Assembly (NCBI RefSeq): GCF_021165955.1
Contig: NZ_CP088952.1
Span: forward strand, 3,038,001-3,102,000
Direction of reading: 5' to 3'
From: Massilia endophytica
GTDB lineage: Bacteria > Pseudomonadota > Gammaproteobacteria > Burkholderiales > Burkholderiaceae_D
DNA length: 64,000 nt
Within the stretch, counting starts at the first letter, position 1. Each line of letters begins with the position of its first letter. The notes under the pieces were generated by a model. That model saw nothing but the letters and a program-made list of their open reading frames with translations, did no database searches and was not told where the DNA came from. Position numbers and translations under genes: made by a program. This document shows, piece by piece, positions 8,042 to 16,337 of this stretch.

Positions 8042-9238
8042 TTAAAGCACTTTGGCGACCGCGTCAACGACGGTATCGATGTTGCGCGAGTTCAGGGCGG
8101 CAACGCAAATACGGCCGGTGTCGACAGCGTAGATCGACTGTTCGCGCAGCTTGCCCACCTGTTCCTTGGAGAGGCCTGAATAGGAGAACATGCCCACCTG
8201 GTGGCGCACGAACTCGAAGTCGTGGCCCTTCTCTTTCAGTTTCTTCACGAACTCGTCGCGGGTCTGCTTGATGCGCACGCGCATGCCGGCCAGCTCTTCT
8301 TCCCACAGCTGGCGCAGCTCGGGCGTGGACAGCACCGTGGCCACCACCTTGCCGCCGTGCACCGGCGGGTTGGAGTAGTTGGTGCGCACCACGCGCTTCA
8401 GCTGGGACAGCAGGCGGGCCGCTTCGTCGGCGCTGGCGGCCACCACGCTCAGGGCGCCCACGCGCTCGCCGTACAGCGAGAAGGATTTCGAGAAGGAATT
8501 GGACACCAGCAGGGGCACGCCGGTGGCCGCGAAGCGGCGCACCACGGCGCCGTCTTCCGCGATGCCCGCGCCGAAGCCCTGGTAGGCCATGTCCAGGAAT
8601 GGAATCAGCTTGGCGGACACGACAGCGTCGATCACCTGGTCCCACTGCTCCTGGGTCAGGTCGGCGCCGGTCGGGTTATGGCAGCAGGCGTGCAGCACGA
8701 CAACGGAACCGGCAGGCATGGCTTTCAGGTCGGCCAGCATGCCCGCGAAGTTCACACCATGGGTGGCGGCATCGAAGTAGGCGTAATTGTTGACTTTGAA
8801 ACCGGCGCTTTCGAACAGGGCGCGGTGGTTTTCCCAGCTCGGGTCGCTGATGTAGACCTCGGAGGACGGCGAGAAACGCTTCAGGAAGTCAGCGCCCAGC
8901 TTCAGGGCGCCCGTGCCGCCCAGGGCCTGCACGGTGATGGCGCGCTTCTCTTGAATTACGGCGCTGTCGGCACCAAATACCAGCTCCTGCACCGCCTTGT
9001 CGTACTGCGCCAGGCCTTCGATAGGCAGGTAGGTACGGGGAGCGGGCTGCTCAATCAGAATGTTTTCAGCCTTCTGTACGCAAGCCAACAGCGGCACTTT
9101 GCCGTTGTCGTCATAATAGACGCCTACGCCCAGGTTGATCTTGCTGGGGTTGGTGTCGGCGTTAAAAGCTTCGGTGATCCCCAGGATAGGGTCGCGCGGA
9201 GCCATCTCGATGGCACTGAAAACGGAAGGGTTCGTCAT
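8042..9238 (-). CDS. tyrB: Aromatic amino acid aminotransferase (aspartate/tyrosine transaminase family)
   Basis: This 398-residue PLP enzyme of the class I aminotransferase family swaps an amino group between aromatic amino acids or aspartate and 2-oxoglutarate. The PLP-binding lysine is in SNSFSKSFSLYGERVGAL (about residues 245-260). The substrate-binding asparagine is in HACCHNPTGAD, and ALGGTGAL near 105 contacts the cofactor phosphate. The length matches TyrB/AspC of enterobacteria. The motif set does not by itself separate TyrB from AspC; the name follows the usual annotation in this order. It stands alone between tRNA-Asn and the divergent uvrB. Confidence 0.88.
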   Translation of the reverse strand: MTNPSVFSAIEMAPRDPILGITEAFNADTNPSKINLGVGVYYDDNGKVPLLACVQKAENILIEQPAPRTYLPIEGLAQYDKAVQELVFGADSAVIQEKRAITVQALGGTGALKLGADFLKRFSPSSEVYISDPSWENHRALFESAGFKVNNYAYFDAATHGVNFAGMLADLKAMPAGSVVVLHACCHNPTGADLTQEQWDQVIDAVVSAKLIPFLDMAYQGFGAGIAEDGAVVRRFAATGVPLLVSNSFSKSFSLYGERVGALSVVAASADEAARLLSQLKRVVRTNYSNPPVHGGKVVATVLSTPELRQLWEEELAGMRVRIKQTRDEFVKKLKEKGHDFEFVRHQVGMFSYSGLSKEQVGKLREQSIYAVDTGRICVAALNSRNIDTVVDAVAKVL

Positions 9239-9347
9239 GATAAGATTGGATTCGATTGGAAGCGGTTCGCAGCGGGTTGATGTCAGAAGCCCGAAATTCT
9301 CTGGCTGGGCTGCTGGCAGCTCTCTATTCTAGCAAAGGTCTGACTTC

Positions 9348-11432
9348 ATGGCTGATTTATCACTGGCGGGCGCTCCCGAGGCGACCGTCGTCACGTTTCC
9401 CGACTCGCCTTTCAAGCTGCACCAGCCCTTCCCGCCTGCAGGCGATCAGCCCACCGCGATCGAAGGCCTGTGCGAGGGCATCAGCGACGGCCTGTCCTTC
9501 CAGACCCTGCTGGGGGTGACCGGTTCGGGCAAGACTTATACGATGGCCAACGTCATCGCCCGCATGGGGCGGCCTGCCATCGTGTTTGCGCCGAACAAGA
9601 CGCTGGCCGCGCAGCTCTACAGCGAGTTCCGCGAGTTCTTCCCGCAGAATGCGGTCGAGTACTTCGTGTCCTACTACGACTACTACCAGCCGGAAGCCTA
9701 TGTGCCCCAGCGCGACCTGTTCATCGAGAAGGACTCGTCGATCAACGAGCATATCGAGCAGATGCGCCTGTCCTGCACCAAATCGCTGATGGAGCGGCGC
9801 GATGTGGTCATTGTGGCCACGGTGTCGGCCATTTACGGTATCGGTAATCCGAACGAATACCACCAGATGATCCTGACCTTGCGCGCCAAGGACAAGGTCA
9901 GCCAGCGCGACGTGATCGCGCGCCTGATCCAGATGCAGTACACGCGCAACGAGGTGGACTTCGGCCGCGGCACCTTCCGCGTGCGCGGCGACACCATCGA
10001 CATCTTCCCGGCCGAACACGCCGAACTGGCCGTGCGCCTGGAGATGTTCGACGACGAAGTCGACTCCATCCAGCTCTTCGACCCGCTTACGGGCCGCGTG
10101 CGCCAGAAGATTCCGCGCTTCACCGTCTACCCCGGCTCGCACTACGTGACGCCGCGTTCGACCGTGCTGCGCGCCATCGAGACCATCAAGGAAGAGCTGC
10201 GCGAGCGCCTGGAATTCTTCCGCAAGGAAGGCAAGCTGATTGAAGAACAGCGGCTGGAGCAGCGTACCCGCTTCGACCTGGAGATGATGGCCGAAATCGG
10301 CTTCACCAAAGGCATCGAGAATTACTCGCGCCACCTGTCCGGCGCCCTGCCCGGCCAGCCGCCGCCAACCCTGATCGACTACCTGCCGCAGGACGCGCTG
10401 ATGTTCCTGGACGAATCGCACGTGCTGATCGGCCAGCTCTCGGCCATGTACAACGGCGACCGCTCGCGCAAGACCAACCTTGTGGACTACGGCTTCCGCC
10501 TGCCGTCCGCACTGGACAACCGCCCGCTCAAGTTCGAGGAATTCGAGAACAAGATGCGGCAGACGGTCTTTGTGTCGGCCACGCCCGCCGAGTACGAGCA
10601 GAAGCACGCGGACCAGGTGGTGGAACAGGTGGTGCGTCCGACCGGCCTGGTGGACCCGCAGGTCATCGTGCGCCCGGCGCGCACGCAGGTGGACGATCTG
10701 ATGTCCGAGATCCAGGACCGCATCGCGAAGAACGAGCGCGTGCTGGTCACCACGCTGACCAAGCGCATGGCCGAGCAGCTCACCGAATACCTGGGCGACC
10801 ACGGCATCAAGGTGCGCTACCTGCACAGCGACATCGAGACCGTGGAGCGCGTGGAGATCCTGCGCGACCTGCGCATCGGCACCTTCGACGTGCTGGTGGG
10901 GATCAACCTGCTGCGCGAAGGCCTCGACCTGCCGGAAGTGTCGCTGGTGGCGATCCTGGATGCGGACAAGGAAGGCTTCCTGCGGTCCGAGCGTTCACTG
11001 ATCCAGACCATCGGCCGCGCGGCGCGTAACCTGAACGGCGTCGCCCTGCTCTACGCGGACCAGATGACCGATTCGATGAAGCGCGCCATCGACGAAACCG
11101 AGCGCCGGCGCGCCAAGCAGATCGCGCACAACGAAAAGCACGGCATCGTGGCGCGGGGCGTATCGAAGGTCATCAAGGACATGATCGACGGCGTCTACGA
11201 TCCGAACAAGGAAAGCACGCAGCTGGAGGCGGCCCAGAAGACGGCGAAGTACGAGTCGATGAACGAGAAGCAGGTTTCGAAAGAGATCAAGCGCCTCGAA
11301 AAGCTGATGATCGAGCACGCCAAGAACTTGGAGTTCGAAAAGGCGGCGCAAGTGCGCGACCAGCTGCACTTGCTGAAGGAGCAGCTCTTCGGCGCGCCCG
11401 GCGCCGACGTCATCTCCATCACCGGCAAGTGA
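9348..11432 (+). CDS. uvrB: Excinuclease ABC subunit B
   Basis: This 694-residue protein is the damage-verifying helicase-like subunit of nucleotide excision repair, working with UvrA and UvrC. Walker A is GVTGSGKT (about residues 55-62). The beta-hairpin that clamps the strand contains YYDYYQPEAYVP. The DEAD-like box is LMFLDESHV, and helicase motifs V and VI are in GLDLPEVSLV and QTIGRAARN. The C-terminal UVR domain (IKRLEKLMIEHAKNLEFEKAAQVRD split over about 640-665) contacts UvrC. Length is normal. I see no convincing LexA box in the 109-base gap shared with tyrB. Confidence 0.98.
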   Translation: MADLSLAGAPEATVVTFPDSPFKLHQPFPPAGDQPTAIEGLCEGISDGLSFQTLLGVTGSGKTYTMANVIARMGRPAIVFAPNKTLAAQLYSEFREFFPQNAVEYFVSYYDYYQPEAYVPQRDLFIEKDSSINEHIEQMRLSCTKSLMERRDVVIVATVSAIYGIGNPNEYHQMILTLRAKDKVSQRDVIARLIQMQYTRNEVDFGRGTFRVRGDTIDIFPAEHAELAVRLEMFDDEVDSIQLFDPLTGRVRQKIPRFTVYPGSHYVTPRSTVLRAIETIKEELRERLEFFRKEGKLIEEQRLEQRTRFDLEMMAEIGFTKGIENYSRHLSGALPGQPPPTLIDYLPQDALMFLDESHVLIGQLSAMYNGDRSRKTNLVDYGFRLPSALDNRPLKFEEFENKMRQTVFVSATPAEYEQKHADQVVEQVVRPTGLVDPQVIVRPARTQVDDLMSEIQDRIAKNERVLVTTLTKRMAEQLTEYLGDHGIKVRYLHSDIETVERVEILRDLRIGTFDVLVGINLLREGLDLPEVSLVAILDADKEGFLRSERSLIQTIGRAARNLNGVALLYADQMTDSMKRAIDETERRRAKQIAHNEKHGIVARGVSKVIKDMIDGVYDPNKESTQLEAAQKTAKYESMNEKQVSKEIKRLEKLMIEHAKNLEFEKAAQVRDQLHLLKEQLFGAPGADVISITGK

Positions 11433-11433
11433 T

Positions 11434-11476
11434 CGTCATTCCCGCGAAGGCGGCGGTCCGCCGATGCGGAATGACG
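11434..11476. repeat. Dispersed palindromic repeat, GTCAYYCCCGCG family
   Basis: An outer inverted repeat (CGTCATTCC at 11434-11442 with GGAATGACG at 11468-11476) encloses an inner perfect hairpin CGGCGG-T-CCGCCG (11451-11463). It lies exactly between the convergent uvrB and marC genes and can act as a transcription stop. The first 19 bases of the element match the element at 48.2 kb, read on the minus strand, at 16 positions. Confidence 0.75.
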
Positions 11477-11477
11477 G

Positions 11478-12074
11478 TTAAAGGGTTTTGACGAATTCGC
11501 GGATGCCGCCGAGGAGCATTTCGACGGACATCGCCGCCAGGATCAGTCCCATCAGCCGCTCGAATGCAGTCATCACCTGCGTGCCCAGCACCTTCTGCAG
11601 CTTCTCCGCACCGAGGAACACCGCCAGCCACACGATCACCACCGCCGCCAGCGCGGCGACGTGGATCACCACTTCGCCCGTGCTTTCGCGCGAGAACAGC
11701 AGCACCGTCGCCAGCGCCGAGGGACCGGCCAGCGCGGGAATCGCCAGCGGAACGATGAAGGGCTCGCCGCCTTCCGTGCGCCCCAGCACGCCGTCCGGAT
11801 GCGGGAAGACCATGCGGATTGCAATGAGCAGCAGGATCACGCTGCCCGCAATGCGCAGCGATACTTCCGAGAGGCTCAGGGCCGCCAGGAAGTGGCGGCC
11901 GAAGAACATGAAGACCAGCAGCACAATGAAGGCGATCAGGCATTCGCGCACAACGATGCGCCGCCGACGCGACGCCGGCACCGGCGCCAGAGCGGTCGCG
12001 AACAGGGGCACGTTGCCGAAGGGATCGGTCACCAGCAGCAGCAGGATAAAGGTCTGGAAGAAGTTTTCGGTCAT
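11478..12074 (-). CDS. MarC-family integral membrane protein
   Basis: This 198-residue inner-membrane protein has six predicted transmembrane helices. The MarC/UPF0056 signature is at the start (FILLLLVTDPFGNVPLF) and is echoed in the second half by VPLAIPALAGPSALATVLL, an internal duplication typical of the family. The physiological role of MarC proteins is not established, and the old link to antibiotic resistance is not supported. The start at 12074 follows a GAGGAAAG Shine-Dalgarno; the frame extends further upstream without such support. It is downstream of the phosphoribosyltransferase gene on the same strand. Confidence 0.9.
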   Translation of the reverse strand: MTENFFQTFILLLLVTDPFGNVPLFATALAPVPASRRRRIVVRECLIAFIVLLVFMFFGRHFLAALSLSEVSLRIAGSVILLLIAIRMVFPHPDGVLGRTEGGEPFIVPLAIPALAGPSALATVLLFSRESTGEVVIHVAALAAVVIVWLAVFLGAEKLQKVLGTQVMTAFERLMGLILAAMSVEMLLGGIREFVKTL

Positions 12075-12145
12075 GCTTTCCTCTTGATGTAAAAAATGGC
12101 GGGAGACCTTGCAGCCTGCCGCCATCTTCGCCGGGAGTCGCCTGC

Positions 12146-12691
12146 TTACGCGGCGCTCTCGCCTTTCTTGATCCAGGCCGCCAGCTGGTGCGGGCGCAGC
12201 GCGTCGTAGTCTTCGAACGGCTGGTGGATCCACGGGTTGTGCGGCAGTTCTTCCATCTGGTAGTCCGGCTTGAAGGCCGAGCAGCCCTTGGTCCAGATCA
12301 CGGCCGAACGCACTTCGCTCACGCCTTCGAAGTTGTCCTTGATGTGCTTCATGACCTTGGTGAGGGTCACGCCGGAATCGGCCAGGTCGTCCACCAGCAG
12401 GATCTTGCCGGACAGCGGGCCCTTGGTCATCGTCATGTACTTGGCGATGTCCAGGTCACCGCGCACGGTGCCCGCCTCTTCGCGGTAGGAGCTGGTGGAG
12501 AGGATCGCCAGCGGCACGTCGAAGATGCGCGAGAACACGTCGCCGGGACGCACACCGCCGCGCGCCAGGCACAGCACCATGTCGAACTTCCAGCCGGATT
12601 CGTGCACCTTGAGCGCCAGGCGCTCGATCAGGCGGTGGTACTCGTCCCAGGATACCCAGAGGTGCTTTTGGTCGGATTGAGGGATGGTCAT
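12146..12691 (-). CDS. Purine phosphoribosyltransferase (xanthine/hypoxanthine type)
   Basis: This 181-residue enzyme has the PRPP-binding loop KILLVDDLADSGVTL (about residues 100-115), the hallmark of type I phosphoribosyltransferases that join a purine base to PRPP. WVSWDEYHRLIERLALKV at the N terminus and the late WxxxPFE-like segment (NPWIHQPFED) are typical of the Gpt-like group of betaproteobacteria. The start at 12691 follows AGAGGAAAAC. It lies just downstream of purA, which makes a purine-salvage role coherent. Which base it prefers cannot be read from sequence. Confidence 0.88.
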   Translation of the reverse strand: MTIPQSDQKHLWVSWDEYHRLIERLALKVHESGWKFDMVLCLARGGVRPGDVFSRIFDVPLAILSTSSYREEAGTVRGDLDIAKYMTMTKGPLSGKILLVDDLADSGVTLTKVMKHIKDNFEGVSEVRSAVIWTKGCSAFKPDYQMEELPHNPWIHQPFEDYDALRPHQLAAWIKKGESAA

Positions 12692-12713
12692 TGTTTTCCT
12701 CTCTTTGTATTTT

Positions 12714-14027
12714 TTATTCGAACGGATGGCGCAGGACGATGGTCTCTTCGCGGTCCGGGCCAGTCGATACCATGTCGACCGGCACGCCAACCAGTTCCTC
12801 GATGCGCTTGATGTAGGCGCGTGCGGCGGCGGGCAGCGCGGCCAGCGACTTGGCGCCGACAGTGCTTTCCTTCCAGCCCGGCATCTCTTCGTAGATCGGC
12901 TGGCAGCGGGCCGCGTCTTCGGCGCCGACCGGGAAGATGTCCACCTTCTCGCCGTCCAGGGTGTAGCCGGTGCACAGCTTCAGCGTTTCCAGGCCATCCA
13001 GCACGTCCAGCTTGGTCAGGCACATGCCGGACACGCCGTTGATCTGCACGGAGCGGCGCAGCAGCGCAGCGTCGAACCAGCCGCAGCGGCGGGCGCGGCC
13101 CGTCACGGTGCCGAATTCATGGCCAACGGAGGACAGGTGGTGGCCCACGCCGGCATCGGTCGGCAGTTCGGACGGGAACGGGCCCGAACCCACGCGGGTG
13201 GTGTAGGCCTTGGTGATGCCCAGGATGTAGTGCAGCATGTTCGGGCCCACGCCGGAACCGGCGGCGGCATTGCCCGCCACGCAGTTGGACGAGGTGACGA
13301 ACGGGTAGGTGCCGTGGTCCACGTCCAGCAGCGAGCCTTGCGCGCCTTCGAACAGCAGGTTGGCGCCTGCCTTGTGGGCTGCGTACAGGGCGCTCGACAC
13401 GTCGGCCACCATCGGGCGCACGCGCGGCACGTAGGACAGCGCGTCGTCCAGGGTCTTCTGGTAGTCCACCTTCGGCGCCTTGAGATAGTTCTCCAGCACG
13501 TAGTTGTGGTAGTCCAGGTTCTCGGCCAGCTTCTCGGCAAAGCGCTTTTCGTTCAGCAGGTCGGCGATGCGGATGGCGCGGCGCGCCACCTTGTCTTCAT
13601 AGGCCGGGCCGATGCCCTTGCCGGTGGTGCCGATCTTGGCTGCGCCGCGCGCCGCTTCACGGGCCGCGTCCAGCGCGGTGTGGTAAGGCAGGATGACGGG
13701 CGAAGCTTCGGAGATCTTCAGGCGCGAGGACACTTCCACGCCAACGCCTTCCAGCTTGTCGATTTCGCGCAGCACGTCCGGCACGGAAACCACCACGCCA
13801 TTGCCGATGTAGCAGGCCACGCCGGGACGCATGATGCCCGAAGGGATCAGCTGCAGCGCGGTCTTCACGCCGCCGATCACCAGCGTGTGGCCTGCGTTGT
13901 GGCCGCCCTGGAAACGCACCACGCCTTGCGCGTGCTCCGTCAGCCAGTCGACGATTTTGCCCTTGCCTTCATCGCCCCACTGGGTGCCGATAACGACGAC
14001 GTTCTTTGCCATGATTTTCTTTGACAT
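12714..14027 (-). CDS. purA: Adenylosuccinate synthase
   Basis: This 437-residue enzyme makes adenylosuccinate from IMP and aspartate using GTP, the first committed step to AMP. The GTP-binding loop is GTQWGDEGKGK at residues about 12-22, with the catalytic Asp in it and the partner His in GGHNAGHT. The C-terminal SxGPDREE segment (STGPDREETIVL) completes the nucleotide site. A nearby GTG and an internal ATG (14012) are alternative starts; the ATG at 14027 is chosen for spacing from the hisZ stop 5 bases before it. The hisZ-purA pair is conserved in this order. Confidence 0.96.
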   Translation of the reverse strand: MSKKIMAKNVVVIGTQWGDEGKGKIVDWLTEHAQGVVRFQGGHNAGHTLVIGGVKTALQLIPSGIMRPGVACYIGNGVVVSVPDVLREIDKLEGVGVEVSSRLKISEASPVILPYHTALDAAREAARGAAKIGTTGKGIGPAYEDKVARRAIRIADLLNEKRFAEKLAENLDYHNYVLENYLKAPKVDYQKTLDDALSYVPRVRPMVADVSSALYAAHKAGANLLFEGAQGSLLDVDHGTYPFVTSSNCVAGNAAAGSGVGPNMLHYILGITKAYTTRVGSGPFPSELPTDAGVGHHLSSVGHEFGTVTGRARRCGWFDAALLRRSVQINGVSGMCLTKLDVLDGLETLKLCTGYTLDGEKVDIFPVGAEDAARCQPIYEEMPGWKESTVGAKSLAALPAAARAYIKRIEELVGVPVDMVSTGPDREETIVLRHPFE

Positions 14028-14031
14028 CACA

Positions 14032-15192
14032 CTAACCTAAGTTTTTAAGAATCCAGTTGCTGCCTTGATCGTCGAGCACCAGCGCGCGGTCGCACTCGAA
14101 CTCGTCCTGCTCATCGTTGTGACCCGGCAGGGACTGGATCACAACTTCGCCGGACTTGCGCAGTTCGGCGATCTTGTCTTTCAGCTCGGGCGCATTGCCC
14201 CAGGGCGCGCGGATGGCGTGCTTGCGGTCTGCCGTGGGCAGCAGGCGGGCCAGCTCGCGCAGGTCCATCGAGAAGCCGGTGGCGGGACGCGCGCGTCCGA
14301 AGGCTTCGCCCACGTGGTCGTAGCGGCCGCCGCGCGCCACGGCGTTCGGCAGGCCGGGCACGTAGAGGGCGAACATGGCGCCGCTTTCGTACTGGTAGCC
14401 GCGCAGGTCCGCGAGGTCGATGGCCACGTCGGCCTTGCCGATGGCCGATGCGGCCAGCGCCGCCAGTTCAGCGAGCGCCTTGGTGATGCCGGGCAGTTCC
14501 GGCAGCTTCTCGCGCGCCTGCTTCAGCACTTCCACATCGCCGTAGAGATGCGGCAGGGCCAGCAGCGCTGCGCGGGTTGCGGGCGCGTAGCTGGCAGTTT
14601 GCGCTTCCAGGCCGGGAACGTCCTTCGCGCGCAGCAGCTGCACGATGGCGTTGTGGTCCTTTTTGGCGGCGGCGTCCTGGTCCAGGATGGCGCGCAGCAC
14701 GCCCACATGGCTCAGGTCCAGGCGCACGTCGGTAAAGCCTGCCATCTCCAGGGAGGCCAGGGCCAGTTCCTGGATTTCGGCGTCCGCTTCGAGGCCGGCA
14801 TGGCCGTAGATCTCGGCGCCGATCTGCAGCGGCTCGCGCGTGGCGTGCAGGCCGGAGGGACGGGTGTGCAGCACGGGACCGGCATAGCACAGGCGGGTCA
14901 CGGAGGCGCGGTTCAGCAGGTGGGCGTCGATGCGGGCGACCTGGGTGGTCATGTCGGCGCGCAGGCCGAGCATGCGGCCGCTGATCTGGTCCACCAGCTT
15001 GAAGGTGCGCAGGTCGGTGTCCTCGCCGGCGCCGGTCATGAGGGACTCGACATATTCCAGCAGGGGCGGCATAACCAGCTCGTAGCCGTAGCGCCGGAAG
15101 TTGTCCAGCATCAGGCGGCGCAGCTCCTCGATCTTGCGCGCCTCGGACGGCAAGACGTCGGCAATATGTTCAGGCAAAAGCCAATTCGGCAT
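14032..15192 (-). CDS. hisZ: ATP phosphoribosyltransferase regulatory subunit
   Basis: This 386-residue protein resembles class II histidyl-tRNA synthetases but serves as the regulatory partner of the short HisG in histidine biosynthesis. It starts MPNWLLPEHIADVLP and carries the degenerate synthetase core (ELVMPPLLEYVESL, then FKLVDQISGRMLGLRADMT with the motif 2-like arginine). The conserved histidine-contacting box of true HisRS (GGRYD) appears as ARGGRYDHVGEAFG, but the anticodon-binding domain is absent. The frame runs open into the upstream repeat; the ATG at 15192 is the proper start. It is four bases from purA. Confidence 0.93.
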   Translation of the reverse strand: MPNWLLPEHIADVLPSEARKIEELRRLMLDNFRRYGYELVMPPLLEYVESLMTGAGEDTDLRTFKLVDQISGRMLGLRADMTTQVARIDAHLLNRASVTRLCYAGPVLHTRPSGLHATREPLQIGAEIYGHAGLEADAEIQELALASLEMAGFTDVRLDLSHVGVLRAILDQDAAAKKDHNAIVQLLRAKDVPGLEAQTASYAPATRAALLALPHLYGDVEVLKQAREKLPELPGITKALAELAALAASAIGKADVAIDLADLRGYQYESGAMFALYVPGLPNAVARGGRYDHVGEAFGRARPATGFSMDLRELARLLPTADRKHAIRAPWGNAPELKDKIAELRKSGEVVIQSLPGHNDEQDEFECDRALVLDDQGSNWILKNLG

Positions 15193-15316
15193 TGGATTCG
15201 GTGTTATTGAATTTCGGGCAATGGGGGCGCAAGAGCGCCGTTCGGCAGCGGAGGCCGAACCGCATATTTTACGCGAAAATGGTGTTAAAGAGGAAAAAAG
15301 GTGGTGCCGCGGCGGA

Positions 15317-15455
15317 GGGGACAGACCCCGGATGGGGTCTGTCCCCGAAAGCATAGTCCACCACTAAACATAGTCGGCCAACTATGTTCGGTGGCGGACT
15401 GAGGCACCGGGGACAGACCCTGGTTTCGGCTTCGCCGAAAGCAGGGTCTGTCCCC
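15317..15455. repeat. Three-hairpin dispersed repeat, GGGGACAGACCCC family (copy A)
   Basis: The left hairpin is GGGGACAGACCCC-GGAT-GGGGTCTGTCCCC (15317-15346), a perfect 13-bp stem. The centre is a long imperfect stem whose tip is ACATAGT-CGGCCA-ACTATGT. The right hairpin (15409-15455) has 12-bp arms GGGGACAGACCC and GGGTCTGTCCCC and an inner stem TTTCGGC/GCCGAAA. The element sits between hflC and hisZ, both on the minus strand. Related copies are at 33.8 kb and 41.3 kb. Confidence 0.9.
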
Positions 15456-15461
15456 TCTCCA

Positions 15462-16337
15462 TCATTTGCCCGAACCGGCGCCCTTGAAGTATTTGAAGAA
15501 GTCGGAGTTGGGGTCGACCAGCATCACGTCGGCCTTGTTCTTGAACGAGGCGCGGTAGGCTTCCAGGCTGCGGTAGAACTTGTAGAACTCGGGATTGCGG
15601 CCGAAGGCCTCCGCGTAAATGCCGGATGCCTTCGCGTCGCCCTCGCCGCGGATCTTCTCCGCTTCGCGGTAGGCTTCCGCCAGGATCACGGTGCGCTGCT
15701 TGTCCGCATCCGCACGGATCTTCTCGGATTCGGCGGAGCCGGTGGAACGCAGTTCGTTGGCCACGCGCACGCGCTCGGCCTTCATGCGCTCATACACGGA
15801 GTTGTTGATCTGCTCGACGTATTCCACCCGCTTGAGGCGCACGTCCACGATCTGCACGCCGATCTTGCGCGCCTCTTCCACCACCTTCACGCGGATGGCT
15901 TCCATGGTCTTGCCGCGCTGGCCGGAAATCACTTCGCGCACGGTGCGCTTGGTGATCTCTTCGTTCAGCGCCGCCTTCACGATCTGCGCCAGGCGGTCGC
16001 GCGCACGGTTTTCCTCGCCGCCGAAGCTCACGAAGTACAGGCGCGGCTCGATGATGCGCCACTTCACGAAGGAATCGACCAGGATGTTCATCTTCTCGGC
16101 GGTGATGAAGCGGTCAGCATCAGCCGAATCCAGGGTCAGGATGCGCTTGTCCAGATACAGCACGTTCTGGAACGGGGGCGGCAGCTTGAAGTGCAGGCCC
16201 GGCTCACTGATCACCTGCTTCACTTCGCCCAGTGCGAACACGATGGCGAACTTGCGCTGGTCGACCACGAAGACGGTCGAGGACAGGATCATCAGGGCGA
16301 TAAAGCCCGTCACGAGTATGGTAACGAAGCGGTTCAT
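15462..16337 (-). CDS. hflC: Protease modulator HflC
   Basis: This 291-residue SPFH/stomatin-family protein is anchored by one N-terminal helix (about residues 5-25) with most of its mass in the periplasm. With HflK it forms a ring around FtsH and limits access of membrane substrates. The segments VFVVDQRKFAIVFALGEVKQV and RVEYVEQINNSVYERMKAERVRVANE are the family landmarks. A coiled coil follows, with repeated ADADKQRTVILAEAYREAEKIRGEGDA-like heptads. The start overlaps the hflK stop (TGATG) behind a GGGAGGG Shine-Dalgarno, so the two are coupled. Confidence 0.96.
   Translation of the reverse strand: MNRFVTILVTGFIALMILSSTVFVVDQRKFAIVFALGEVKQVISEPGLHFKLPPPFQNVLYLDKRILTLDSADADRFITAEKMNILVDSFVKWRIIEPRLYFVSFGGEENRARDRLAQIVKAALNEEITKRTVREVISGQRGKTMEAIRVKVVEEARKIGVQIVDVRLKRVEYVEQINNSVYERMKAERVRVANELRSTGSAESEKIRADADKQRTVILAEAYREAEKIRGEGDAKASGIYAEAFGRNPEFYKFYRSLEAYRASFKNKADVMLVDPNSDFFKYFKGAGSGK

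Noticed and set aside
9239..9347. A LexA (SOS) box upstream of uvrB
   Set aside because: No CTG-N10-CAG-like site with the right core is present in this gap.
15193..15354. An upstream extension of hisZ
   Set aside because: It would translate a dispersed hairpin repeat. The conserved N terminus MPNWLLPEHIADVLP begins at 15192.
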